The notes under the pieces are model-generated. The model saw nothing but the letters and a program-made list of their open reading frames with translations, had not been told where the DNA came from and did not search any database. From Rossellomorea vietnamensis NBRC 101237 (GTDB lineage Bacteria > Bacillota > Bacilli > Bacillales > Bacillaceae_B): 32,651 bases of DNA. The stretch lies in contig NZ_BCVQ01000045.1 in NCBI RefSeq assembly GCF_001591825.1, positions 1 to 32,651 on the forward strand, given 5' to 3'. Shown here piece by piece: positions 14,930 through 23,095 of the stretch (its first letter is position 1; the number at the start of each line of letters is the position of its first letter). Made by a program: the position numbers and the translations under genes.

Positions 14930-17899
14930 ATGAAGGAAAAATGGAACATATTACGTGAAAAATTAGACCCTGCAATCAGGTTCTTTTCAAATACTAGACT
15001 ACAAAAACGAGCAAGAATTACATACGGTGTATTCTGGAACCTGTCTTTGATCCTGATCGTCCTCTTTGTATTGGGATTGGCATTTGCAGGAGGAGTCGGA
15101 GCGGGTTATTTCGCTTCACTCGTCAAGGAAGAACCAATCCGTCCTTATGACCAAATGAAAAAGGACATCTACAACTACGAAGAAACCTCTCGACTTTACT
15201 TCTCGGACGATGTCTATCTCGGGAAACTCCGGACTGACCTGGAACGGGAAGAAGTGAAGCTTGAAGATATTTCGAAAGATCTGCAGCATGCCGTCATTGC
15301 AACAGAAGATGAGTACTTCAACGAACATAACGGTGTCGTGCCGAAAGCGATCATGCGCGCCGTCCTACAGGAATTCACGAATTCAGCCACCCAATCGGGC
15401 GGGAGTACACTCACTCAACAGCTGATCAAAAATCAGATCCTCACGAATGAAGTATCATTTGAAAGAAAAGCGAAAGAGATCCTTCTCGCTCTTCGCCTGG
15501 AAAGATTTTTTGATAAAGATGAGATACTGGAAGCGTATCTGAATGTAGCGACTCTTGGACGGAACTCATCCGGCCAAAATATCGCAGGTGTCCAATCGGC
15601 TGCCAAAGGCATTTTCGGAGTGGACGCCAAGGATTTGACCCTGCCACAGTCAGCCTTCATCGCTGGACTTCCACAGGCTCCCTTCTCTTACACACCATTC
15701 AAGAATAATGGGGAAATCAAAGAGAATCTCGAAGCCGGGATGAGCAGGAAAAACACGGTCCTCTACCGGATGCACCGGGAAGGATACATCACGAAAAAGC
15801 AATATGACGATGCCGTTGCTTACGACATCTCAAAGGATTTCGTGAAACCAAAGCCATCACCTCGAGAGCAATACCCATGGCTCACTGCCGAACTTGAAAG
15901 CAGGGCAGTGGAAATCATGAAAAATGTGCTTGCCAAGGAAGATGGATATTCTGAACAGGATCTTGAAAACAATGATGAACTTGAAGACAAGTACCAGACG
16001 CTTGCTGACCGCAACGTCCGTCAAAGCGGGTATGAAATCCATTCAACCATCAACAAGAAGATCTATGACCAGATGCAAAAAACAAAGGATGCGTATGACA
16101 TGTATGGTCCTACCAAAACCAGAACGGAAAAAGACCCTGACACAGGGAAAGAAGTAGAAATCGAGGAGCCGGTTCAGGTCGGCGCCGTGATGATCGAGAA
16201 CAAAACGGGCCGCATCATCAGCTTCATCGGCGGCCGTGATTTCAAATTGGAACAAATCAACCATGCTACTCAATCACACAGATCAAACGGCTCTACCATG
16301 AAGCCTTTGCTCGCTTACGGACCAGCACTCGAATACGGCTACATCTCACCGGGATCACCGATTCCCGATGTGGGCGTCAACATCAATGGCTGGAAACCGG
16401 AAAACTATTCGTTCAGGGAGCGCGGACTCTTCCCTGCAAGATTCGCCCTGGCAGAATCATTGAATCTGCCAGCGGTCAGAACGTATGCGAATATATACAA
16501 CCGGAATCCATTTAAAGAGTTTCTATTGAAAATGGGCTTCGAATCACTTTCAAGCAGATATGACAATAACCTGTCCCTTACTCTCGGGGCTACGACGACG
16601 GGTGTCACGGTCGAAGAAAACGTAAATGCCTACACCACCTTTGCCAATGGAGGGAAATTCATCGATGCCTTCATGATTGACAAGATCGTCGACAAGGACG
16701 GCAATGTCGTCTTTGAACACAAGACAGAACCTGTGGATGTCTTCAGTCCGCAAACCGCTTATTTAGCGATCGATATGATGAGGGATACCCTGGATCATAA
16801 CCTTGGTACGGGACGTTATGCGAAAACCTTCCTGAACTTTAATTCAGACTGGGCCGGGAAATCCGGAACGAGTCAGGATTACAAAGATCACTGGTTTGTG
16901 GCAACGAATCCGAGCATCACCTTCGGAACCTGGTTCGGTTATGACACGCCTTCTTCATTGAATACAGCTTCTTCACGAGCCCGGTACGGACATTACGGCT
17001 TGCGTAACATCCGCTTATGGTCGTATCTGTTGAATGATGTCAGGGACCTGGCTCCAGATCTGATCGACCCTGATGCATCGTTCCAACAGCCGGAAGGGGT
17101 CGTCAGAAGATCCTTCTGTTCCATCTCTGGTCTGCTTCCATCCGAAGCATGCAGCCAGGCGGGACTTGTTAAAAGTGATTTATTCAATGCAAAATACGTT
17201 CCTACCAAAACGGATGACAGCTTACTTATGAGTCGTTACGTCATGGTGAACGGAAAGAAATACCTGGCATTGCCGAATACGCCGGCAGAATTTTCACAGC
17301 CGGGTGTCATCCTGAACCCTGACTTTGTGAAAAACATCTTCGGTGCAGTGCCTGGAAATCCGGACAAACTGATCCCGGATGGAGACGAACGATTTAAAAA
17401 CGTCCTCATCGCGGAGAACAAGATTTCCGATGACGGGGCAGCTCCTGGAACCGTCAATGCGAGCGGAAACGGGAACAAAATCACGTGGACACCCTCCGCG
17501 AGCGGCGATGTGGTCGGATATAGAGTATACCGGACATCCGGCGGAAAAGTCGGAAGCGTCAAGTCCGGATCCAGTTTAGCCGTATCGGTTGGAAACGGTG
17601 ATTTCTACGTGGTTGCCGTCGATGTCGCCGGTAAAGAATCTGCCCGTTCCAACACGGTCCAGATCGGACAACCGGCACCAAAACCGGATCCGAAACCTGA
17701 AAAACCGGGTACAGATCCGAAACCACCTGGTGACAAACCAGCCGATCCACCTCCAAAGCCCGATAAACCGGACAAGCCGGAGCCACCACCTCCTGCAGAT
17801 GATGGCGGCGGCAATGGAGGCGGTGACGGCGGTGGTGACGGTGACGGTGGCGGAACCGAACCACCTACAGAACCGGATCCACCTCCAGCGCAGAACTGA
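14930..17899 (+). CDS. class A penicillin-binding protein (PBP1A family) with FN3 and Pro/Gly-rich tail
   Basis: Bifunctional peptidoglycan synthase: glycan polymerisation and cross-linking outside the membrane. One membrane helix (about 37-62) follows a basic N-terminus. The glycosyltransferase domain shows ATEDEYFNEHNG with catalytic E126 and GGSTLTQQLIKN (157-168). The transpeptidase domain has S455-T-M-K458, the S510-L-N512 triad and K644-S-G-T-S648. A fibronectin type III-like domain (PGTVNASGNGNKITWT onward, about 840-905) is followed by a low-complexity tail of Lys-Pro-Asp repeats, then Gly/Asp and Pro/Glu stretches to the end. At 989 residues it is long for the family because of this tail. 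The start ATG 14930 has GGGGGGAATG upstream. Monocistronic. I cannot tell which B. subtilis paralogue it corresponds to, so no symbol is given. Confidence 0.93.
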   Translation: MKEKWNILREKLDPAIRFFSNTRLQKRARITYGVFWNLSLILIVLFVLGLAFAGGVGAGYFASLVKEEPIRPYDQMKKDIYNYEETSRLYFSDDVYLGKLRTDLEREEVKLEDISKDLQHAVIATEDEYFNEHNGVVPKAIMRAVLQEFTNSATQSGGSTLTQQLIKNQILTNEVSFERKAKEILLALRLERFFDKDEILEAYLNVATLGRNSSGQNIAGVQSAAKGIFGVDAKDLTLPQSAFIAGLPQAPFSYTPFKNNGEIKENLEAGMSRKNTVLYRMHREGYITKKQYDDAVAYDISKDFVKPKPSPREQYPWLTAELESRAVEIMKNVLAKEDGYSEQDLENNDELEDKYQTLADRNVRQSGYEIHSTINKKIYDQMQKTKDAYDMYGPTKTRTEKDPDTGKEVEIEEPVQVGAVMIENKTGRIISFIGGRDFKLEQINHATQSHRSNGSTMKPLLAYGPALEYGYISPGSPIPDVGVNINGWKPENYSFRERGLFPARFALAESLNLPAVRTYANIYNRNPFKEFLLKMGFESLSSRYDNNLSLTLGATTTGVTVEENVNAYTTFANGGKFIDAFMIDKIVDKDGNVVFEHKTEPVDVFSPQTAYLAIDMMRDTLDHNLGTGRYAKTFLNFNSDWAGKSGTSQDYKDHWFVATNPSITFGTWFGYDTPSSLNTASSRARYGHYGLRNIRLWSYLLNDVRDLAPDLIDPDASFQQPEGVVRRSFCSISGLLPSEACSQAGLVKSDLFNAKYVPTKTDDSLLMSRYVMVNGKKYLALPNTPAEFSQPGVILNPDFVKNIFGAVPGNPDKLIPDGDERFKNVLIAENKISDDGAAPGTVNASGNGNKITWTPSASGDVVGYRVYRTSGGKVGSVKSGSSLAVSVGNGDFYVVAVDVAGKESARSNTVQIGQPAPKPDPKPEKPGTDPKPPGDKPADPPPKPDKPDKPEPPPPADDGGGNGGGDGGGDGDGGGTEPPTEPDPPPAQN

Positions 17900-17911
17900 T
17901 GATTGATTGAA

Positions 17912-17949
17912 AAGAGGGAAACGTCGTTGTGACGTCTCCCTCTTTTTTT
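17912..17949 (+). terminator. terminator of the penicillin-binding protein gene
   Basis: AGAGGGA-A-ACGTC (17913-17925) pairs with GACGT-C-TCCCTCT (17931-17943) with one internal mismatch, then a T run. Confidence 0.88.
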
Positions 17950-18091
17950 GCATTGTAGTCACGTATCAACTTTGAACTCACATGGCGTATTTTGCCTTCA
18001 TTCACATAGTAGATCAATGAAATTAGTAATAAAAGAAATGTGTGATTTTGTAAGTAGTTTTATCCTTAATTTAGTAACCAGTTATAGTGAA

Positions 18092-18281
18092 AATAAGCGG
18101 AAACTTTCCGGTTAAGACTGCAGAATAGAGCTTTTGTTCGCGACATAAGCGGAAATATTCCGACTAAGCAAAGCAATAGTAACCATTTTCACGTATTTTC
18201 GAGTAAATAGTCGGAATTTTTCCGTCTATTTAAGATATTTTCCGTTATATTTCATAAATAAGCGGAATTCTTCCGCTTATT
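18092..18281. repeat. array of four short palindromes (AATAAGCGGAA type)
   Basis: Four related dyads with core (A)ATAAGCGGAA-N3-TTCCGCTTAT(T): 18092-18115 (imperfect), 18145-18168 (imperfect right arm), 18205-18231 (TAGTCGGAA variant, one mismatch) and 18257-18281 (perfect 11-bp arms). Centres are about 53, 62 and 51 bases apart, and a stray half copy TTTTCCGTTAT lies at 18237-18247. They fill the middle of the 555-base gap between the penicillin-binding protein gene and acsA. No coding frame is supported here. Confidence 0.75.
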
Positions 18282-18332
18282 GACGAAACCGGCTTTAGCC
18301 TCATTTATTGAATACAGACAAAAGAAAATTCA

Positions 18333-18370
18333 AAACAGCCTTAGAGATATATACATCTCTAAGGCTGTTT
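18333..18370. terminator. strong hairpin, probable terminator
   Basis: Perfect 16-bp stem AAACAGCCTTAGAGAT (18333-18348) with ATCTCTAAGGCTGTTT (18355-18370) and a 6-base loop. T-rich sequence follows on the minus strand (complement of 18321-18332), so it may back up the acsA terminator. Confidence 0.65.
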
Positions 18371-18411
18371 GCCTGTGTTGTAAACTGGGTTGCAATTATC
18401 CCAACACAAAG

Positions 18412-18440
18412 AAACCCCCACTCACAAAGAGCGGGGGTCC
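18412..18440 (-). terminator. terminator of acsA
   Basis: On the minus strand, ACCCCCGCTC pairs with GAGTGGGGGT (one G-U pair) around TTTGT, followed by TTCTTTGTG. It lies just after the acsA stop codon. Confidence 0.85.
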
Positions 18441-18454
18441 ATCCAATACATCTA

Positions 18455-20173
18455 TCAGTCTTCCATCGTACTCAAATCACCTGTCGGCAGGTCTAGCTCC
18501 CATGCCTTCAATACGCGGCGCATGATTTTTCCGCTTCGCGTCTTCGGAAGCTTATCGCGGAATTCGATTTCCCTCGGTGCCGCGTGGGCAGCGAGACCTT
18601 TTTTCACGAACTGGCGAATCTCTTCCTTCAACTCGTCCGTCACTTCGTATCCGTCACGAAGGGCGATGAATGCTTTGATGACTTCACCGCGGACAGGATC
18701 GGGCTTACCAATGACACCAGCTTCTGCGACAGCCGGATGTTCAACAAGCTTGCTCTCCACCTCGAAAGGACCTACCCTTTCTCCAGAAGTCATGATGACA
18801 TCATCGATCCGGCCCTGGAACCAGAAGTATCCGTCTTCATCCATATAAGCGGAATCCCCTGATACATACCAATCGCCAGGCATGAAGTATGATTCATACT
18901 TCTGTGGGTTATTCCAGATCTGATTCATCATCGATGGCCAGCCTTTTTTGATGGCCAGGTTCCCCATCCGGTAAGGTGGTACTTCATTTCCTTGATCATC
19001 GACGATTGCCGCTTTAACGCCAGGGAATGGTTTCCCCATGGAGCCAGGTTTGATCTCCATGCTTGGATAGTTACAGATCAGCTGTCCGCCTGTTTCCGTC
19101 ATCCACCACGTATCATGGATGCGCAGGTTGAATACTTTCATCCCCCAACGGACGACCTCGGGATTCAATGGCTCCCCAACGCTCAGGATATGACGCAGGG
19201 AGCTCAGGTCGAATTGCTTCACGACTTCATCCCCGGCACCCATCAGCATTCTGAAGGCAGTCGGTGCACTGTACCAGACCGTCACACCATAGTCTTCAAT
19301 TGTTTTATACCAGTTCTCCGGCTTGAAACGTCCCCCGACAATGACATTGGAGGCGCCCGTCAGCCAAGGGCCGAAGATTCCATAAGAAGTACCTGTGACC
19401 CAGCCTGGATCCGCTGTGCACCAATACACGTCTTCTTCCTGGAGATCCAATACCCACTTAGACGTTTGATAATGCTGGATCATCGCGTTATGGACGTGAA
19501 GCACCCCTTTAGGTTTTCCGGTGGAACCGGACGTATAGTGAAGGATCAGACCATCGTTCCGGTCCACCCATTCCACTTGAAGCTTATCACTCGCTTCAGA
19601 GAATTTAGCCATAAAGTCCACATGCACATCATCTTCCTCCACCTCTTCCCCTACAAGGAAGACATGCTTCAGATTCGGCAGTTCACTTACAGGAACCCTT
19701 TTCAAAAGCTCGGGAGTAGTGATGAGAACCTTTGCTTCGCTATCCTCCAGGCGGTCCCGGACAGCTCCCTCCATGAAAGCTTCAAATAGCGGTCCCACGA
19801 TGGCTCCGAGTTTGATTGCACCCAGGACGGAGAAATATAACTCCGGTGATCTTGGCATGAAGATGAACACGCGGTCACCTTTTTCCACATCCCCAAATCG
19901 CTTCAATACATTTCCTGCTTTGTTCGACATCTTCTTCATATCAGAGTACGTATATTTTTCATCACGTTCTGCATCTCGGTAATAAAGAGCGACCTTATTC
20001 TTCCTGAAAGACACTGCATGCCGGTCAATCGCTTCGTGAGCAAGATTGACGCGACCTGTTTCCGCCCATGAAAATTCCTTCTCGACCTCTTTCCAATCGA
20101 ATGAATCATACGTATTTTCATAGTTTTCAAGATTATAGTTTCCCTTTGTCACTGGTAGCGCTTCCACTTTCAT
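18455..20173 (-). CDS. acsA: acetyl-CoA synthetase (AMP-forming)
   Basis: Activates acetate to acetyl-CoA through acetyl-AMP, for growth on acetate and for its re-use. The 572-residue length equals that of B. subtilis AcsA. Motifs: the AMP-binding loop TSGSTGKPKG (214-223), DTWWMTETGG (about 353-362), SGDSAYMDEDGYFWFQGR hinge region, and the C-terminal LPKTRSGKIMRR in which K549 is the catalytic lysine, the residue acetylated by AcuA and deacetylated by AcuC. The ATG 20173 follows AAGGGGGA. Promoter TTGAGA-17-TATAAT lies just upstream. It is divergent from acuABC, and the intergenic region carries a cre site, so joint control of synthesis and activity is built into this locus. Confidence 0.97.
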   Translation of the reverse strand: MKVEALPVTKGNYNLENYENTYDSFDWKEVEKEFSWAETGRVNLAHEAIDRHAVSFRKNKVALYYRDAERDEKYTYSDMKKMSNKAGNVLKRFGDVEKGDRVFIFMPRSPELYFSVLGAIKLGAIVGPLFEAFMEGAVRDRLEDSEAKVLITTPELLKRVPVSELPNLKHVFLVGEEVEEDDVHVDFMAKFSEASDKLQVEWVDRNDGLILHYTSGSTGKPKGVLHVHNAMIQHYQTSKWVLDLQEEDVYWCTADPGWVTGTSYGIFGPWLTGASNVIVGGRFKPENWYKTIEDYGVTVWYSAPTAFRMLMGAGDEVVKQFDLSSLRHILSVGEPLNPEVVRWGMKVFNLRIHDTWWMTETGGQLICNYPSMEIKPGSMGKPFPGVKAAIVDDQGNEVPPYRMGNLAIKKGWPSMMNQIWNNPQKYESYFMPGDWYVSGDSAYMDEDGYFWFQGRIDDVIMTSGERVGPFEVESKLVEHPAVAEAGVIGKPDPVRGEVIKAFIALRDGYEVTDELKEEIRQFVKKGLAAHAAPREIEFRDKLPKTRSGKIMRRVLKAWELDLPTGDLSTMED

Positions 20174-20209
20174 ATACCGTATCCCCCTTATGTAAGAAAT
20201 TACAATCTT

Positions 20210-20238
20210 ATTATAGTATAAAACGAATATTTTCTCAA
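20210..20238 (-). promoter_or_regulatory. sigma-A promoter of acsA
   Basis: On the minus strand, TTGAGA (20238-20233), a 17-base spacer and a perfect TATAAT (20215-20210). Confidence 0.85.
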
Positions 20239-20358
20239 TTTTTTAAAAAATCTGCCATGGAGTATATCTACTGGATTTTGATTCAATCCCCCCTCAAAAC
20301 CTTGTCTTTAATAGGTATTTCAGAATAACAATCCCAAGCTAAACGTCTGAATTTTTTG

Positions 20359-20394
20359 TGAAAGCGCTCTCTCGTTTTTATTTTCATGTATAAT
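20359..20394 (+). promoter_or_regulatory. cre site and promoter of acuABC
   Basis: TGAAAGCGCTCTCT (20359-20372) matches the cre consensus TGWAARCGYTWNCW at 13 of 14 positions. A perfect TATAAT follows at 20389-20394. The -35 position falls inside the cre, so bound CcpA would be expected to block transcription when glucose is present. Confidence 0.75.
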
Positions 20395-20426
20395 GGAAGG
20401 GAGGAATATCTTTAGGTGGTGTCCAG

Positions 20427-21059
20427 ATGAAATTGAAAAAAACCTATAATGCAACAGAGTTAAAGACAACAAAAGGAAATATCATTATTGAAGGTCCGAT
20501 TTCGGCAGAGGAGTTATCACGCCTTGATTTCCATGAGGACCTGGTCGCTTTCAGACCCCCGGCCCAGCAGCACAAAGCCCTTGTCGAGATCGCCGGTTTA
20601 CCGGAAGGGCGCATCTTGATTGCCAGGGACCATCATACAATCGTCGGGTACGTTACATATTTATACCCTGATCCCCTCGAACGGTGGTCACAGGGGAAGA
20701 TGAAGAACCTGATCGAACTTGGGGCCATCGAGGTCATCCCAAAATTCCGCGGGGCGGCCGTCGGGAAGAATCTATTGAAAGTATCCATGATGGATGATCA
20801 TATGGAAGATTATATCGTCATTACGACAGAATACTATTGGCACTGGGACCTTAAAGGGACGGGCCTTAATGTATGGGAATACCGGAAAGTGATGGAGAAA
20901 ATGATGAACGCCGGCGGATTGGAATACTATGCAACGGATGATCCTGAAATCAGTTCCCATCCGGCCAACTGCTTAATGGCGAGAATCGGCAAACGGGTGG
21001 ATGCAGATTCCATTCAGCAATTTGACCAGCTTCGATTTATGAATCGTTTTATGTATTGA
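20427..21059 (+). CDS. acuA: protein acetyltransferase AcuA
   Basis: GNAT-family enzyme that acetylates the catalytic lysine of AcsA and switches it off. The 210-residue protein carries the acetyl-CoA-binding segment IEVIPKFRGAAVGKNLLK (101-118), with the R-G-x-x-V-G loop of motif A. The C-terminal part is conserved in the AcuA family (EYYWHWDLKGTGLNVWEY). Start ATG 20427 follows GGTGGTG. First gene of acuABC, 29 bases before acuB and divergent from its target acsA. Function comes from B. subtilis orthology and this context. Confidence 0.95.
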   Translation: MKLKKTYNATELKTTKGNIIIEGPISAEELSRLDFHEDLVAFRPPAQQHKALVEIAGLPEGRILIARDHHTIVGYVTYLYPDPLERWSQGKMKNLIELGAIEVIPKFRGAAVGKNLLKVSMMDDHMEDYIVITTEYYWHWDLKGTGLNVWEYRKVMEKMMNAGGLEYYATDDPEISSHPANCLMARIGKRVDADSIQQFDQLRFMNRFMY

Positions 21060-21088
21060 CGTGACTGTTTCTAAAAGGGGTGGAGAGC

Positions 21089-21736
21089 GTGATTGTAGAA
21101 GAGATAATGAAAACGAAAATCGAAACATTGAAAGCCGACGATACGATCGAATCGGCCATCAATTTAATGAGGGAAAAGAAAATCAAACATATCCCGATCA
21201 CGAATGACGAGATGGAAGTCGTCGGCATCGTAAGTGACCGGGACGTGAAGGATGGTACACCTTCCATCTTCCATGACGGATCCGTGACGTCCGAGCTGCA
21301 GAAGCCTCTTAAATACATCATGAAGACCGATGTGATCACGGGGCATCCACTGGATTTCGTGGAAGAAGTCGCTGCCCTCTTTTATGAGCATCATATCAGC
21401 TGCCTTCCTATACTGAAGGAAAAGAAACTCGTCGGGATCATTACGGAAACCGATCTGCTGTATACTCTCATTCAATTGACCGGTGCACATCAGCCCGGAT
21501 CCCAGATTGAAGTGAAGGTCCCTCATAAGGCAGGCATCCTCTATGAAGTGGCAGGCATCATCAGACGGCATAATTCCAATATCCAAAGTGTCCTCGTCTA
21601 CCCGGACAAAAAAGACGAAGCCTTTAAAATCCTTGTATTCAGGGTACGGACGATGAACCCGATGAACGTGATCAGTGATCTTAAAAAAGAAGGATATGAC
21701 GTGTTATGGCCAAACATGCCGGGAATCTCATCATGA
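21089..21736 (+). CDS. acuB: acetoin utilization protein AcuB, CBS-CBS-ACT
   Basis: Two CBS domains (about residues 1-60 and 70-128) are followed by an ACT-like domain (about 139-210). Sequence marks: PITNDEMEVVGIVSDRDVK in the first CBS, HPLDFVEEVAALFYEHHISC and LVGIITETDLL in the second, and the ACT-like IEVKVPHKAGILYEVAGII. CBS pairs usually sense adenine nucleotides, so it may tie AcsA control to energy state; its exact role is not known. Start choice: GTG 21089 (MIVEEIMKT, as in the B. subtilis protein) with GGGGTGGAG before it; the in-frame GTG at 21080 lies within that site. Its TGA overlaps the acuC ATG, which suggests translational coupling. Confidence 0.9.
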   Translation: MIVEEIMKTKIETLKADDTIESAINLMREKKIKHIPITNDEMEVVGIVSDRDVKDGTPSIFHDGSVTSELQKPLKYIMKTDVITGHPLDFVEEVAALFYEHHISCLPILKEKKLVGIITETDLLYTLIQLTGAHQPGSQIEVKVPHKAGILYEVAGIIRRHNSNIQSVLVYPDKKDEAFKILVFRVRTMNPMNVISDLKKEGYDVLWPNMPGISS

Positions 21737-22908
21737 CAAAGGATGCTGTCTTCATTTATTCAGATGAACTGCTGGGGTACCGGTTCTCTGATGAGCATCC
21801 CTTCAATCAGACCCGGATCACCCTGACGATGGACCTCTTAAAGGAAGTGAAGGCTCTTCAACCGGATGACATCGTCCCTCCGCGAATGGCTACTGATGAT
21901 GAGTTGTTCCTTAATCATGATCCCAACTATGTAAACGCTGTCAGACAAGCGAGTAATGGCCAGCTTTCTCAAGATCAGGCAGAAGGGTTCGGGATCGGTA
22001 CAGAAGATACCCCTATGTTTCAAGGTATGCATGAAGCTAGTGCGTATTTAGTGGGCGGCACGCTGACGGCCGTTGACTGCGTCATGACCGGTAAAGCGAA
22101 GCATGCCCTTCACTTGGGGGGCGGATTGCACCACGGGTTCAAGGGGAAGGCTTCTGGATTCTGCATTTATAATGACAGTTCCGTGGCGATCCGTTATTTA
22201 CAGGAAAAATACAGGGCAAGGGTATTGTACGTCGATACCGATGCCCATCATGGGGATGGGGTCCAGTGGTCATTTTACGATGACCCCGATGTTTGCACCC
22301 TCTCGATTCACGAGACAGGCCGGTATCTCTTCCCGGGAACGGGCAATATCAATGAGCGGGGTCACGGTAAGGGATATGGATATTCATTCAATATCCCCCT
22401 CGATGCCTTCACGGAGGATGAATCGTGGCTCGAGGCCTATGAGACGTCCTTCAGGGAAGTCATTGAATTCTTCAAACCGGACGTGATCCTCACCCAAAAC
22501 GGGGCGGATGCCCATTACTATGATCCACTCACCCATCTTTCGGCAACCATGAACATCTACCGGGAAATCCCCCGCATCGCCCATGAGCTTGCCCACGAGT
22601 ATTGCGATGGCAAATGGATTGCCGTCGGCGGAGGCGGCTATGACATTTGGAGGGTCGTCCCCCGTGCCTGGAGCATGATCTGGATGGAAATGACGGGGCA
22701 GGTGGACCTCGCTTCCGCTTTTCCGTCCAAATGGGTCGAACGATGGAAAGGCAAAGCCGGCGTCACCTTACCGACAGAATGGACAGATGCACCCAATATC
22801 TATAAGCCGATACCGCGAAAAGGAGAAATCACGGAGAAGAACAAACAAACCGTTGAAAAAGCCCTTTATTCCATTCGGCAGCAGCTGAAACACAAACCAT
22901 CGATGTAA
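21733..22908 (+). CDS. acuC: AcuC, zinc-dependent protein deacetylase
   Basis: Class I/II histone-deacetylase fold; removes the acetyl group from AcsA lysine and reactivates it. The 391-residue protein shows the catalytic histidine pair in GGGLHHGFKGKASGFC (H133, H134), zinc ligands D170 and H172 in YVDTDAHHGDGVQ, the third ligand in QNGADAHYYDPL, and the C-terminal GGGGYD loop. The chosen ATG 21733 overlaps the acuB stop as ATGA; it lacks a strong ribosome binding site, fitting translational coupling. The longer frame starting at 21706 would overlap acuB and is not needed. A terminator follows. Confidence 0.95.
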   Translation: MTKDAVFIYSDELLGYRFSDEHPFNQTRITLTMDLLKEVKALQPDDIVPPRMATDDELFLNHDPNYVNAVRQASNGQLSQDQAEGFGIGTEDTPMFQGMHEASAYLVGGTLTAVDCVMTGKAKHALHLGGGLHHGFKGKASGFCIYNDSSVAIRYLQEKYRARVLYVDTDAHHGDGVQWSFYDDPDVCTLSIHETGRYLFPGTGNINERGHGKGYGYSFNIPLDAFTEDESWLEAYETSFREVIEFFKPDVILTQNGADAHYYDPLTHLSATMNIYREIPRIAHELAHEYCDGKWIAVGGGGYDIWRVVPRAWSMIWMEMTGQVDLASAFPSKWVERWKGKAGVTLPTEWTDAPNIYKPIPRKGEITEKNKQTVEKALYSIRQQLKHKPSM

Positions 22909-22953
22909 TGCAACACTAACAAGTGTACAGTAGAGATGATAGAATGATAGAAT

Positions 22954-22997
22954 AAGTGCCGAGCCCCGAAACATATGCCAGGGTTTGGCGCTTTTCT
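22954..22997 (+). terminator. terminator of acuABC
   Basis: AAGTGCCGAGCCC (22954-22966) pairs with GGGTTTGGCGCTT (22981-22993), 13 bp with three G-U pairs, 14-base loop, then TTCTG. Confidence 0.75.
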
Positions 22998-23095
22998 GAT
23001 TAAATCTTTCTATCAATTTGTTTACATAGCTTTCTTGTAAAGGAAAATGTGTTAAACTCCTCCATAATCTTCTAAGAAAAAGGATGTGTGAGGCA

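Noticed and set aside
17576..17962. Several long open frames antisense to or out of frame with the penicillin-binding protein tail
   Set aside because: They are shadows of the Pro/Gly/Asp repeat codons; composition is extreme and no start signal fits.
18092..18281. CRISPR array
   Set aside because: Repeats are palindromic and diverged, only four in number, with irregular AT-rich intervals and no cas genes nearby.
18374..18408. Inverted repeat TGTGTTG/CAACACA between the two acsA-side terminators
   Set aside because: Seven pairs with a 21-base loop and no T-run; too weak to call as a separate feature.
18280..18848. Plus-strand open frames at the acsA 3' end and in the terminators
   Set aside because: They run through two hairpin terminators and antisense to acsA, with no supporting features.
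18992..19789. 265-residue plus-strand open frame inside acsA
   Set aside because: It is antisense to a full-length acsA with intact motifs, and its sequence has no domain-like features.
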